Source: Eubacterium sp. CAG:252 (GTDB lineage Bacteria > Bacillota > Clostridia > Lachnospirales > Lachnospiraceae). From it: a stretch of 7,329 nucleotides of DNA. Each line of letters opens with the position of its first letter. Position 1 is the stretch's first letter. The translations under genes and the position numbers were made by a program. The DNA lies in assembly GCA_000436535.1 (NCBI GenBank), contig FR886238.1:1-7329 (forward strand), in the 5' to 3' direction. Below the pieces are notes generated by a model. The model was not told the origin of the DNA, searched no databases, and saw nothing but the letters and a program-made list of their open reading frames with translations. Of this stretch, positions 7,179 through 7,329 are shown piece after piece.

Positions 7179-7329
7179 TTATCTTATTATTATTCCACCA
7201 CCAAAGTCAGATTCATTGTCATCGGTTTTAGAATCATCACCACTGTCATTTTTGCCATTATTGCCGTTTCCACTATCATCGCTTCCACTATTGCCATTAT
7301 TGCCGCCGTTTCCACTATCATTGCTTCCA
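7179..7329 (-). CDS. C-terminal end of an unidentified protein with a Gly/Asn/Ser/Asp-rich tail
   Basis: The last 49 codons of a gene whose body lies beyond position 7329. The visible part is almost entirely Gly, Asn, Ser and Asp in repeats of the form GS(N/D)DSGNG(G)NNG, then a more acidic stretch (SKTDDNESD) and the ending FGGGIIIR before TAA at 7181-7179. No aromatic residue other than one Phe and no membrane segment is seen, so it is a disordered tail. The reading frame is open, shows a coding-type repeat (one whole codon inserted between copies), and stops 44 nt before the next start with no terminator, so it is probably the preceding gene of the same operon. LCP-family (LytR-CpsA-Psr) or other surface proteins of clostridia can have such tails, but nothing here identifies the family. 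Confidence 0.65.
   Translation of the reverse strand, partial: GSNDSGNGGNNGNSGSDDSGNGNNGKNDSGDDSKTDDNESDFGGGIIIR
7253..7329. repeat. Imperfect 39-nt tandem repeat within the low-complexity tail
   Basis: Two copies are visible with a 39-nt period: one starts at 7253 (TGCCATTATTGCC on the plus strand) and the next at 7292. They are nearly identical, apart from a 3-nt in-frame insertion (one extra Gly codon) in the second and a single C/T difference near its end. The second copy runs into the window edge, so the copy number is unknown. The translation is a 13-14 residue Gly/Asn/Ser/Asp unit. Confidence 0.75.

Noticed and set aside
7253..7329. Short direct repeats as a CRISPR array
   Set aside because: The copies are contiguous with no spacers and translate to an in-frame Gly/Asn/Ser/Asp tail.

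Overview
All recognisable genes in this window lie on the minus strand, so gene order reads from high to low coordinates. The sequence looks like a low-GC Gram-positive anaerobe, most likely a clostridium of the Lachnospiraceae type. The reasons are an AT-rich composition, heavy use of ATA for isoleucine, purine-rich Shine-Dalgarno sites, a YfhO-family membrane protein and a Bacillus-type class I phosphomannose isomerase module. This placement is inference; no rRNA or other marker gene is present.

Layout in transcription order: (1) 7329-7179, the last 49 codons of a gene entering from outside the window, encoding a Gly/Asn/Ser/Asp-rich low-complexity tail built on a 39-nt tandem repeat. (2) 7134-4762, a 790-residue three-module protein: a mannose-1-phosphate guanylyltransferase-like domain, a type II phosphomannose-isomerase cupin, and a complete type I (ManA-like) phosphomannose isomerase. 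(3) 4747-1829, a 972-residue YfhO-family polytopic membrane protein with a large extracytoplasmic domain. (4) 1828-626, a 400-residue PIG-V-like GT-C mannosyltransferase. (5) A 138-bp gap holding a convincing sigma-A-type promoter whose spacer contains a perfect 12-bp palindrome. (6) 487-1, the first 162 codons of a DPM1-like family 2 glycosyltransferase (polyprenyl-phosphate-mannose synthase type), cut by the window edge.

Together the genes suggest a mannose-based surface glycosylation pathway. The fusion protein would make mannose-6-phosphate and perhaps GDP-mannose. The DPM1-like enzyme would move the sugar onto a polyprenyl phosphate. The two membrane proteins would use lipid-linked sugar outside the membrane. 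A phosphomannomutase, needed between mannose-6-P and mannose-1-P, is not in the window. The acceptor (teichoic acid, glycolipid, polysaccharide or protein) cannot be read from the sequence.

The most notable points are the fusion of two unrelated isomerase folds in one chain, the loss of several signature residues in its nucleotidyltransferase domain, and the palindrome inside the promoter. I do not see a wholly new type of system. No RNA gene, mobile element or CRISPR array was found, and no gene-free stretch exceeds 300 bases.
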